The notes under the pieces were generated by a model. The model did no database searches. It saw only the letters and a list, made by a program, of their open reading frames with translations, and had not been told where the DNA came from. 64,000 nt of DNA from Actinomycetales bacterium (lineage in GTDB: Bacteria > Actinomycetota > Actinomycetes > S36-B12): contig JAGWXF010000007.1 in assembly GCA_018970025.1 (NCBI GenBank), forward strand, positions 1-64,000. Reading direction: 5' to 3'. Shown one piece after another: positions 8,170 through 14,982 of this stretch; position 1 is the stretch's first letter, and each line of letters opens with the position of its first letter. The position numbers and the translations under genes were made by a program.

Positions 8170-8588
8170 GCGCAGTTCACCCACTCATCCGTGCCGTCCG
8201 CGAACACCTGGTGCTTCCACACCGGCAGCCGCTCCTTGGTCAGGTCGACCAGGGCCGAGCAGGCCATGAAGGCCGTGTCGCGATGCATGCTCGAGACAGC
8301 TGCGATCAGCGCCGACTCGCCGATCGGGATGCTGCCGACCCGATGCGCCACCGCCAGCGCGATGATGTCGAACCGTCCCTCGATCTCCGCAGCAACGTCA
8401 GCGAGCACGCGCCCGGCAGTCGGATGCCCCTCATAGTGCAGCGATGCCACCGCCCGGCCATGGTCCACATTGCGGACATCACCGCAGAACGTGACGACCG
8501 CACCAGCCCGGGGGTCGGCGACCAGGGCCTCCACGAGTGCTCGGTCCAGGGGGCGATCGACTACCTCGACCAGCCGGGTCACGCTCAT
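8166..8588 (-). CDS. moaE: Molybdopterin synthase catalytic subunit MoaE
   Basis: About 140 residues. MoaE takes sulfur from MoaD to make the dithiolene of molybdopterin. Family marks are GAVVTFCGDVRN near the N-terminus, the LHYEGH strand and the active-site segment KERLPVWKHQ. A GTG at 8609 in the same frame would add seven residues. The ATG at 8588 gives a more usual beginning (MSVTRLVEV). It is first in a moaE-moaA pair and lies divergent to the mocA-like gene, whose start is only about 50 bases away. Confidence 0.93.
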   Translation of the reverse strand: MSVTRLVEVVDRPLDRALVEALVADPRAGAVVTFCGDVRNVDHGRAVASLHYEGHPTAGRVLADVAAEIEGRFDIIALAVAHRVGSIPIGESALIAAVSSMHRDTAFMACSALVDLTKERLPVWKHQVFADGTDEWVNCA

Positions 8589-8639
8589 CACGACATTATT
8601 GGGGTTCACGGCACCATCTGCGACCAGAAGGGAGCCCGG

Positions 8640-9212
8640 ATGCGAATTGCCGGCCTGGTCCTCGCCGCAGGAGCCGGGTCCCGGTTCGGCCAGCCGAAGG
8701 CGCCAGTCGTCGTCGGTGGTGAGCGCCTGGTCGATCGGGCCGTGCGCATCATCCGCGAAGCAGGGGCGGATCCTGTTCTCGTCGTGCTCGGCGCCTGGCA
8801 GGGGGACGTCCCCGACGCGACCGTCGTCCTGAATCCAGACTGGGGATCAGGCATGGGCTCCTCCCTTCGCGCCGGGCTCACCGAACTGCTGAACGTGGAG
8901 GCGTACGCCGACGTCGACGGCGTCGTGGTGACCCTGGTCGACCTGCCCGGCCTCACCTGCGCAGCGGTTCGCCGCCTCATGCTCCACCCGTCCTCGCTGG
9001 CTGCGGCCAGCTTCGACGGCAGTCGAGGCCACCCGGTCAAGTTCGCCCGCGAGCACTGGGGGCCGGTCGCGGACCAGGCCATCGGCGACGCCGGGGCACG
9101 CGCCTACCTGCGAGATCGGGATGATGTCGTGCTCGTCGAGGTCGGGGACGTTGCCAGTGGCGAGGACGTGGACCGACCGCAGGACCTGCCGGAAGTTGGC
9201 AGCCGCGCGTAG
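8640..9212 (+). CDS. MobA/MocA-like nucleotidyltransferase
   Basis: 190 residues. The nucleotide-binding loop LAAGAGSRFGQPKA opens the protein, and VVLNPDWGSGMGSSLRAG is the family signature shared by molybdenum-cofactor cytidylyltransferases. The ATG follows an AAGGGAG ribosome site. The frame is open further upstream but that part is antisense to moaE. Given the moa/moe neighbours, the likely role is adding CMP (or GMP) to molybdenum cofactor for a particular molybdoenzyme family. The exact nucleotide cannot be told from sequence. Confidence 0.82.
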   Translation: MRIAGLVLAAGAGSRFGQPKAPVVVGGERLVDRAVRIIREAGADPVLVVLGAWQGDVPDATVVLNPDWGSGMGSSLRAGLTELLNVEAYADVDGVVVTLVDLPGLTCAAVRRLMLHPSSLAAASFDGSRGHPVKFAREHWGPVADQAIGDAGARAYLRDRDDVVLVEVGDVASGEDVDRPQDLPEVGSRA

Positions 9213-9259
9213 GCAAGGATCAGCCTCGCTGAGCAGCGACGGCAGCAGGAAGGGACCTC

Positions 9260-9970
9260 GTGCAGGCTCGTGCCTGGCTGCGGCCATCGCGGACGGTCCC
9301 CATCACCACATGGCGGTCCGCCTCCCGCTGGACGTCGCGACCGAGGACCCTGGCGATCCTGATCACGGGCCTGGTCCTGTTCGGCACCGGCGATGGCCTG
9401 CTGGTCGTTGCCGGGCACGGGGTGAGTCCGTGGACCGTCCTGGCGGAGGGCCTGGCCCTGCGGCTGCCGATCACGATCGGCGTGGCTACCTTCGTCGTCA
9501 GCAGCCTCGTACTCCTGCTGTGGATCCCGCTTCGGCAGCGTCCCGGACTCGGGACCATCGCGAACATCATCCTGATCGCGGCCGCCCTAGAGGCCACCGT
9601 CCGGGTGGTGCCGCAGCCGCACGGCTGGTTCTCCTTCGCGCTGGTCCTCGTGGCGATCGCGCTCATCGGCCTCGGCAGCGGTCTGTACCTCACGTGCAAC
9701 CTCGGTCCGGGACCCCGCGATGGCTGGATGACCGGCATTCACCATCGCACCGGATGGCCCGTCGCGCGGGTTCGGCTGGCGATCGAGGTCGTGGTGCTGG
9801 CGATCGGATGGCTGCTCGGCGGCACGGTGGGACTGGGGACGGTCGCCTTCGCGCTGCTCATCGGCCCCGCCGTGGGCTTCGGGCTGTTGCTCGCCGGATG
9901 GATCGGACGCTCGCCGGGGCAGCCGACCGCCGAGGTGGACGAAGAGGAGTTCCCCGAACTCGACGCCTGA
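9260..9970 (+). CDS. YczE-type integral membrane protein, first copy
   Basis: 236 residues starting at GTG, with about five hydrophobic spans. The repeated pattern of a glycine-rich helix followed by GHGVSPWTVLAEGL and later LGPGPRDGWMTGI matches the YczE/YyaS membrane family. The C-terminus is acidic (EVDEEEFPELDA). Its function is unknown. A second divergent member lies at 13500-14129. Both are followed by a minus-strand small gene and then by a copy of the 26-residue-peptide unit. Confidence 0.75.
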   Translation: MQARAWLRPSRTVPITTWRSASRWTSRPRTLAILITGLVLFGTGDGLLVVAGHGVSPWTVLAEGLALRLPITIGVATFVVSSLVLLLWIPLRQRPGLGTIANIILIAAALEATVRVVPQPHGWFSFALVLVAIALIGLGSGLYLTCNLGPGPRDGWMTGIHHRTGWPVARVRLAIEVVVLAIGWLLGGTVGLGTVAFALLIGPAVGFGLLLAGWIGRSPGQPTAEVDEEEFPELDA

Positions 9971-9998
9971 TCACCGGCCGGCACCGAGGCCGGGCGTA

Positions 9999-10343
9999 TC
10001 AGGCAAGGAAGGGCCGCAGCTCAACCCTGCGATTGCAGTGCCTCGACGCCTCAGAGGCGAGGGCCAGCGCAGCCTGCTGGTCGGGAGCATCGATGATCCA
10101 AAAGCCGGACATGTAGTCGCGCGACTCCAGAAACGGCCCTTCGGTGATGGTCGACTCCCCCTGCCCTCCGTCAGGGTCACGACGGCTATCGATGACCGCG
10201 GACGCCGACGGATGCGCCAGCCCAGCCGCCATCACCCAGTGTCCTGCTGCCCGCAAACGCCCGTTGTAGGCCGTGATTGCAGCCATCTCATCGGACGTCG
10301 CCTCGCCGGTTGCATCGTCAATGACGGCCATCAGGAACCGCAT
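9999..10343 (-). CDS. YciI-family (DGPF domain) protein
   Basis: 114 residues of a ferredoxin-like YCII fold. The central segment ITEGPFLESRDYMSGFWIID is characteristic of the DGPF-type YciI group. These proteins are often encoded near sigma factors or regulators, but none is seen here. It is convergent with the upstream YczE-type gene with a 28-base gap. The substrate and role are unknown. Confidence 0.8.
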   Translation of the reverse strand: MRFLMAVIDDATGEATSDEMAAITAYNGRLRAAGHWVMAAGLAHPSASAVIDSRRDPDGGQGESTITEGPFLESRDYMSGFWIIDAPDQQAALALASEASRHCNRRVELRPFLA

Positions 10344-10558
10344 CGCACCTCCCTCGCGCGGATGGCGAAAATGTACTGCGGCCGCACCTCAGCGACTGCC
10401 ATCCACAGGGTCCCTTCGGGGACTTCCCCCACGGCACCGGCGTCCATACGTTCGCCGGGCATCCCTTCCAGCCGAGGCCGCGCAAACCGGTGCGCGACCC
10501 CGGCACGAAGGGAGGTGATGCGGTGGGCCACCCGCACGACGGCGGCCGAGGAAAGCGA

Positions 10559-10639
10559 ATGACCCTGGCGACGCTGGCAGCGATAACAGCGCTGCTGGAG
10601 CTCGCCAGGGCCATCGCGGAACTCATCCGGACCCTCTGA
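10559..10639 (+). CDS. 26-residue hydrophobic peptide (copy A), unknown function
   Basis: ATG to TGA gives MTLATLAAITALLELARAIA followed by ELIRTL. GAGGAAAG lies 3-10 bases before the ATG and is a good ribosome site. The peptide would form one amphipathic or membrane helix with two Glu and two Arg. In copy A the ATG overlaps the stop (ATGA) of a possible 14-codon leader at 10518-10562 that begins MRWATRTT. The ORF is identical, base for base, in copy B at 14724-14804, and a hairpin follows 18 bases after the stop. It could be a small membrane-active peptide, or the real conserved product could be the RNA. Confidence 0.45.
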   Translation: MTLATLAAITALLELARAIAELIRTL

Positions 10640-10657
10640 GGTCACGGGGACCGCATC

Positions 10658-10690
10658 GGGGTGTCAACGGGTAGCATCCGTTGGCACCCC
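10658..10690 (+). terminator. 13-bp hairpin after peptide ORF, copy A
   Basis: GGGGTGTCAACGG (10658-10670) pairs with CCGTTGGCACCCC (10678-10690), with one G-U wobble and a seven-base loop. No T-tract follows, as is common for actinobacterial terminators. It starts 18 bases after the TGA of the 26-codon ORF and is conserved in copy B. Confidence 0.65.
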
Positions 10691-10767
10691 ACGATCGTAG
10701 GCCGGTGGTCCGCTGCCGGCAAGGCCTTGGGCAACGCGCATCGCACAACCGTTCGCCCCGTATCCGC

Positions 10768-11610
10768 TCAGCGAAGGAAGAGTGCCGTCAGCCGCTTCGT
10801 CGTGAAGGCCGCGCCGATGACCGCCAACGCGGCGAAGTACAGGACACTGCCAGCAAGGCCGACGTCGAAGTGCCCGAACCACAGTCCCCGCACCATGGCA
10901 ATCGCCTGGGCCAGGGGTGTGACCTCCACGATGACTTGAAGCCAGGTCGGATAGGTCGAAATGGGGTAGAAGGTCCCGGAGAAGAGGAACATCGGCAGGA
11001 GCCAGAAGTTCAGCCAGTTCAGTTGCTGGAAGGACGTCATGTACGAGGTAACCGCCATACCGATGGCCGAGAACGCGAAGGCGATGAGCAACGCTGCAGG
11101 GATCGTGAGCAGGGCCCACCAGCTGGGAATCAGGCCGAACACCGCGGTGACGGACATGAACCCACAGGCATAGATCCCTCCCCGCAGCACTGCCCAGCCG
11201 ATTTCGCCGAGCGCGACGTCCAGCGAACCGAGGGAGGTCGCGAGCATGCCCTGGTAGATGCGGGAGAAGTGCATCTTGAAGTAGACGTTGTAGGTCGAGT
11301 CGAAGATGGCTCCGTTCATCGCGCTCGAGGCGAGCAGCGCGGGGGCGATGAACGCCGCGTACGTGATCTGCGATCCCTGGGCATCGACGCCTCCGACGAG
11401 CCCTCCGATGCCGAATCCGAAGGACAGCAGGAAGAGGACCGGCTCGACGAAACCCGTCAGAAATGCCAGCAGGTTGCTCGTGCGCAATGCCGTGAAGGCC
11501 CGCTGCATGACCGCATGCGGCCTGCCCGAGTAGATTCCGGCCCCGGGATACGAGCCGCGCCGCTCGGCAATCGCCACTGCCGCTGACGTGACGACGACCT
11601 GGGTGATCAT
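10768..11610 (-). CDS. ABC-2 type exporter permease (DrrB/NodJ-like), distal gene
   Basis: 280 residues with six predicted spans. The ABC-2 membrane signature includes LLPMFLFSGTFYPISTYP followed by VTPLAQAIAMVRGL, as in daunorubicin-type and NodJ-type exporters. The start overlaps the stop of the preceding permease by 4 bases. It is the last gene of an ATPase-permease-permease operon. The two permeases resemble each other and probably form a heterodimer. The substrate is unknown, with drug, lipid or polysaccharide export all possible. Confidence 0.88.
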   Translation of the reverse strand: MITQVVVTSAAVAIAERRGSYPGAGIYSGRPHAVMQRAFTALRTSNLLAFLTGFVEPVLFLLSFGFGIGGLVGGVDAQGSQITYAAFIAPALLASSAMNGAIFDSTYNVYFKMHFSRIYQGMLATSLGSLDVALGEIGWAVLRGGIYACGFMSVTAVFGLIPSWWALLTIPAALLIAFAFSAIGMAVTSYMTSFQQLNWLNFWLLPMFLFSGTFYPISTYPTWLQVIVEVTPLAQAIAMVRGLWFGHFDVGLAGSVLYFAALAVIGAAFTTKRLTALFLR

Positions 11611-12443
11611 GCGGTGAGCCGTTGTTCAAAGCGCCGCCTTGCGACCAGCAGGCCCACGCTGCCCATGAGGACGAGGTAGCAGAAGCTGACCGCTACCTGC
11701 CAGGAAGGCAGCGGCATACCGTAGGAAAGCCACCTGCCGAGCTCGGTGGCATGCCAGAGCGGCGAGATCCATCCGATCCACTGGACGGAGATGGGCAGTG
11801 TCGAGAGCGGATAGAACGTCCCAGAGAACAGGAACATGGGCATGATCACCAGGCGCATCGCAATCGAGATGATCGCATCATCGTTCTTCGCGTGTGCCGT
11901 GATGGCGAGCATCAGCGCGCCCCAGCACGCACCCGCGAAGACGGCCACCGGGATCAGGGTGAGGGCCGACGCCCACTCGACGGCACCGAACGCCCGCAGC
12001 ACGAGCCAGTAGACAGCCGTCGTGAACGTCACACGGCAGACCGCTGCAATAAGCACGCCGTCGGCGATCTGCCCGCCGGTGAGCGCGGTTGACCGCATGG
12101 CAAAGAAGCCCTTGTCCCATAGGAAGCCTGCCAGGGTCGGGAACATCGCCTCGGTCATGGCTCCTTGCATGGCCGCCGCAGCCATCAGGGCCGGTGCCAG
12201 GAACAGCAGGTACGGCACGCCGCCGAGTCCCTGCGGCCCGAGGCTGGCATTGACCAGGCTACCCACCCCCAGTCCGATCGACGCGAGGTAGAGGACGGGG
12301 TTGCCGAGGCCATCAGTAATGACGGCCCGCTTCCATTTCCACATGTTGCGCAGTCGGTACTCCGCGACATACAGCGCGCCGATCCGTCCGACGCGGCGGA
12401 CATCGACATGCAGCCGCCCTGTCGGCTGCGTCCCGATGCTCAT
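11607..12443 (-). CDS. ABC-2 type exporter permease, proximal gene
   Basis: About 278 residues with six predicted spans and the family motif MPMFLFSGTFYPLSTLPISV. The ATG at 12441-12443 overlaps the ATPase stop by 4 bases. Longer readings with 18 extra residues would run into the ATPase gene. The hydrophobic core begins after about 45 mostly polar residues. It pairs with the neighbouring permease and the ATPase to make a complete transporter of the DrrAB type with two distinct membrane subunits. Confidence 0.88.
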   Translation of the reverse strand: MSIGTQPTGRLHVDVRRVGRIGALYVAEYRLRNMWKWKRAVITDGLGNPVLYLASIGLGVGSLVNASLGPQGLGGVPYLLFLAPALMAAAAMQGAMTEAMFPTLAGFLWDKGFFAMRSTALTGGQIADGVLIAAVCRVTFTTAVYWLVLRAFGAVEWASALTLIPVAVFAGACWGALMLAITAHAKNDDAIISIAMRLVIMPMFLFSGTFYPLSTLPISVQWIGWISPLWHATELGRWLSYGMPLPSWQVAVSFCYLVLMGSVGLLVARRRFEQRLTA

Positions 12444-13369
12444 GCATCCTCCAGCGTCCGGCCGGTCAGCCGAAGGAAGACGTCCTCCAGCGAGCACCGA
12501 CGGACCAGCGAGGTCAACGGCATCAGGCCCCGGGCGACGATCGCCTGCAGGGTTGCCTCACCCTGATCGGCATAGACGAGGATGCGATCGGGCAGGACCT
12601 CCATTCGGTCGCCGATATCCGAGATGGACGCGGCAATCTCCCCATTCCGCCCTGATCCGAATCGGACCTCGACCACCTCTCTGGACGCATACTGGCGGAT
12701 CAGCGAGGCGGGGGATCCCTCGGCAACGATCCGGCCGCGGTCCATGACCACCAGCCGGTCGCACAGTTGCTCTGCCTCGTCCATATAGTGCGTCGTGATG
12801 ACCAGGGTGGCGCCATCCTCCTTGAGTCGGAACAGCCGGTCCCACAGGATGTGCCGTGCCTGCGGGTCCAGCCCGGTCGTGGGCTCGTCCAGCATCACGA
12901 TGGAAGGATCGTTGACCAGGCCCCGGGCGATGGTCAGTCGCCGCTTCATCCCACCGCTGAGCGAGTCGACCTTCGCATCTCGCTTGTCCTCCAGCTGCGC
13001 AAAGGCCAAGAGCTCGTCAATCTTGGGCGTGAGATACGAGCGAGGCAGGCCGAAGTACTTGCCGTAGATATACAGGTTCTCCGCGACCGTGAGCTCAGTG
13101 TCGTTGTTGTCCTGCTGGGGGACGACCCCGAGGTGCGCGCGGATCGCCGGGCCGTCGATCGACGGATCCTTGCCGAGGATGCTCAGTTCGCCTGAGGTGC
13201 GCAGGAGCGTGGCGCCGATCATCCGCATGGTCGTGGACTTCCCGGCACCGTTCGGGCCGAGGACGCCGAAGGACTCGCCGGGGGCCACGGAGAAGTCGAT
13301 GCCGTCAACGGCAATGAACTCACCGTATGCCTTGGTGAGGGTGCGGGCGGTGATCACGGGCCAACTCAA
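12440..13369 (-). CDS. ABC exporter ATPase (DrrA/NodI-like)
   Basis: About 309 residues. Walker A is GPNGAGKST, the Q-loop region is VVPQQDN, the signature is LSGGMKRRL, Walker B is IVMLDEPTTGLDP and the switch histidine lies in ITTHYMDEAE. A C-terminal domain of about 90 residues is typical of DrrA-type ATPases. The start is uncertain: TTG at 13369 or GTG at 13357. Neither has a clear ribosome site because the upstream DNA is a 16-base tandem repeat that reaches into the start region. It energises the two downstream permeases. Confidence 0.9.
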   Translation of the reverse strand: MSWPVITARTLTKAYGEFIAVDGIDFSVAPGESFGVLGPNGAGKSTTMRMIGATLLRTSGELSILGKDPSIDGPAIRAHLGVVPQQDNNDTELTVAENLYIYGKYFGLPRSYLTPKIDELLAFAQLEDKRDAKVDSLSGGMKRRLTIARGLVNDPSIVMLDEPTTGLDPQARHILWDRLFRLKEDGATLVITTHYMDEAEQLCDRLVVMDRGRIVAEGSPASLIRQYASREVVEVRFGSGRNGEIAASISDIGDRMEVLPDRILVYADQGEATLQAIVARGLMPLTSLVRRCSLEDVFLRLTGRTLEDA

Positions 13370-13433
13370 TCACGGCCCAACCCGATCGCGAGCCAACCCG
13401 ATCGCGAGCCAACCCGATCGCGAGCCAACGGCC
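13361..13433. repeat. 16-bp tandem repeat array between divergent genes
   Basis: Three exact copies of CCAACCCGATCGCGAG lie at 13377-13392, 13393-13408 and 13409-13424. A degenerate copy is found at 13361-13376 and a partial one starts at 13425. Each unit holds the palindrome CGATCG. The array occupies the gap between the exporter ATPase start and the divergent YczE-type gene and overlaps the ATPase start region. It may be an operator array or a slippage-prone repeat. Confidence 0.85.
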
Positions 13434-13499
13434 TACCGATAGTGTTCCGTCATACGCATCCGGCCTGAGTCACCCCTGCGCGAGCCACGACGATGGATC

Positions 13500-14129
13500 G
13501 TGCTTGCCTGCGGTATTACCTCTGCAGGAGTCGGAATCGCCCTCCTGCTGCGCTCCGGCTTCGGGATCACCCCGGTCGACGCCGTCGTTGCGGGCATCAG
13601 CTCGCGGACGGGCGTCAGCGTCGGAACGGCGCTGATCGCGGTCTGCGCCATCCTGGTCGTCGCATCCTGGCGCCTGGGTCAGACGCCAGGCATCGGCACC
13701 CTGATCAGCTTCGTCTGTATCGGGGTCTGCGTTGATGCCGCACTTCACCTGGTGGATGCATTCGGCGCCGGCATCACGCTGGCCCCGTGGCAGGCTCGCG
13801 CTTGCCTCTGGCTCGTCGGAGCCTGCCTGCTCGCCCTCGCGGCCAGCTGCCTCTACGCCAGCGGCCTCGGCGCGAGTCCTTACGACCTCTTCGTGCAGTC
13901 CGCCGGCCGGTTCGGTCTCAGCATCCCGGTGGCGCGGCTGCTCATGGACGCAGTGATGCTCCTGATCGCCTGGCTGATCGGGGGAGCGTGGGGCGTCGGC
14001 ACGGTCGGCCTCCTCGTGATCCTACCCTTCCTCATCCGCGCCCTGCTCCCACGCGCTGAGCGGTTCGCGACCCACGGGCGCATGGAGGCCGTCAGCTCAC
14101 GGCCAGTTGCCCGGCCAGCCGATCGATAG
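13500..14129 (+). CDS. YczE-type integral membrane protein, second copy
   Basis: 209 residues with about five spans and the YczE pattern LLLRSGFGITPVDAVVAGIS, then GLGASPYDLFVQSAG. It is a divergent paralogue of the protein at 9260-9970. The only standard in-frame start is a GTG at 13500. The codons just upstream read as RRWI before a stop at 13440, which resembles the positively charged end expected before the first span, so a non-standard upstream start is possible. The 3' end overlaps the convergent SRPBCC gene by 38 bases. Confidence 0.75.
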   Translation: MLACGITSAGVGIALLLRSGFGITPVDAVVAGISSRTGVSVGTALIAVCAILVVASWRLGQTPGIGTLISFVCIGVCVDAALHLVDAFGAGITLAPWQARACLWLVGACLLALAASCLYASGLGASPYDLFVQSAGRFGLSIPVARLLMDAVMLLIAWLIGGAWGVGTVGLLVILPFLIRALLPRAERFATHGRMEAVSSRPVARPADR

Positions 14130-14532
14130 ACATCCGAAAGCCCTTGGCTGCTGCTGCGGCGACGGGCCGAGCGAGGAACTGCGGGAGCACGGGGACCCGA
14201 ATGTCCTCCACCCAGTCCAAGCGCGAGGTTGACGCACCGGTCGAGGCAACCGCGAGCCTGACCACGCCGGTCAGAACAGGCCCGATCTTCGTGACCAGGA
14301 CCGTCCGGGTCACCGGATCCATGGCATCCACGCGCATGCGATCGGCAAGGGCAAGCAGGCCAACGCCAGACGTCGCGACGAACACCGTCCCCACGCCGCC
14401 ATCCCCCGATTCCACCACGACTCGGGTAAGCGGGACCCACCTCGCGTGGCCTCTCCAGTCGACCAGCTCCTCGAAGACCCGATCGGCAGGAAAGGCCAGA
14501 TCACGCTCCACGGTGAACGCAACCCTGGCCAC
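14092..14532 (-). CDS. SRPBCC-fold protein (polyketide cyclase-like)
   Basis: 146 residues of START/SRPBCC type. The N-terminus VERDLAFPADRVFEELVDW and the central RVVVESGDGGVGTVF fit this lipid- or ligand-binding fold. Many actinobacterial members are annotated as polyketide cyclase/dehydrase without proof. The 3' end overlaps the YczE-type gene by 38 bases in convergent orientation. The ligand is unknown. Confidence 0.72.
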   Translation of the reverse strand: MARVAFTVERDLAFPADRVFEELVDWRGHARWVPLTRVVVESGDGGVGTVFVATSGVGLLALADRMRVDAMDPVTRTVLVTKIGPVLTGVVRLAVASTGASTSRLDWVEDIRVPVLPQFLARPVAAAAAKGFRMSIDRLAGQLAVS

Positions 14533-14723
14533 GGCACTCCTCCTGACGACGCCCGCTGGTGGCGCACGAGCGGCACGCCATGTCCCCGCAGCCTGTCACG
14601 ACCTGGAAGCCAGGGCATCTCGACCGCGCTTGGTCAGCGATCCACAGGGCCCGAGCTCGCCCTTCCCCCACGGCACCGGCGTCCATACGTTCGCCGGGCA
14701 TCCCTTCCAGCCGAGGAAAGCGA

Positions 14724-14804
14724 ATGACCCTGGCGACGCTGGCAGCGATAACAGCGCTGCTGGAGCTCGCCAGGGCCATCGCGGAACTCATCCGGACCCT
14801 CTGA
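14724..14804 (+). CDS. 26-residue hydrophobic peptide (copy B), unknown function
   Basis: Identical to the ORF at 10559-10639, with no synonymous difference. The GAGGAAAG ribosome site is also kept. Upstream in frame there is no stop for some distance, so a longer product is formally possible, but the leader differs completely from copy A. No similarity to a known family is recognised. Short single-helix peptides of this size include type I toxins and small membrane regulators, which is only an analogy here. Confidence 0.45.
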   Translation: MTLATLAAITALLELARAIAELIRTL

Positions 14805-14822
14805 GGTCACGGGGACCGCATC

Positions 14823-14855
14823 GGGGTGTCAACGGGTAACATCCGTTGGCACCCC
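14823..14855 (+). terminator. 13-bp hairpin after peptide ORF, copy B
   Basis: The same stem as in copy A: GGGGTGTCAACGG (14823-14835) with CCGTTGGCACCCC (14843-14855). The loop differs by one base (GTAACAT instead of GTAGCAT). Conservation of the stem supports a terminator or structured RNA end. Confidence 0.65.
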
Positions 14856-14982
14856 ACCATCGTAGGGCGACGATCCAGCCCCGGCAAGCCTCCTCCAGCA
14901 GGTGCTCCCATCCACCGGCCTGCGAGGTCACGGATGACCGCACGTCACGCTGCGGCTTCTTGCACGCCCTAGGCTCCGGTCC

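Larger units (their letters stand above)
10401..10724 (+). repeat. Duplicated peptide/hairpin unit, copy A
   Basis: This is a direct repeat of 14640-14890. A 55-base block at 10423-10477 and a block of about 145 bases at 10552-10697 are nearly identical in the two copies, while the outer flanks are diverged. Copy A has an extra 74 bases between two GCCGAGG repeats (10471-10477 and 10545-10551). The 5' block can fold as CCGGCG...CGCCGG (10438-10459 region). The unit contains a 26-codon ORF and a 13-bp hairpin. No terminal inverted repeats or transposase are seen. Confidence 0.85.
14640..14890 (+). repeat. Duplicated peptide/hairpin unit, copy B
   Basis: Direct copy of 10401-10724, about 4.2 kb away in the same orientation. 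It lacks the 74 bases found between the GCCGAGG repeats of copy A and keeps a single GCCGAGG at 14710-14716. From there through the 26-codon ORF and hairpin the two copies differ at only two sites, one in the hairpin loop and one after the hairpin. The outer flanks align but are clearly diverged, so the inner part is the conserved element. Confidence 0.85.

Noticed and set aside
10331-10645. Minus-strand 104-codon frame through copy A of the duplicated unit
   Set aside because: The equivalent frame in copy B diverges completely outside the shared DNA, so the similarity is at DNA level and not that of a protein.
13377-13424. CRISPR or IS-end repeat
   Set aside because: The 16-base units abut directly without spacers, and there are no terminal inverted repeats or transposase.
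10401-14890. Composite transposon with repeated ends
   Set aside because: The two copies are direct repeats but lack transposase, terminal inverted repeats and target-site duplications.
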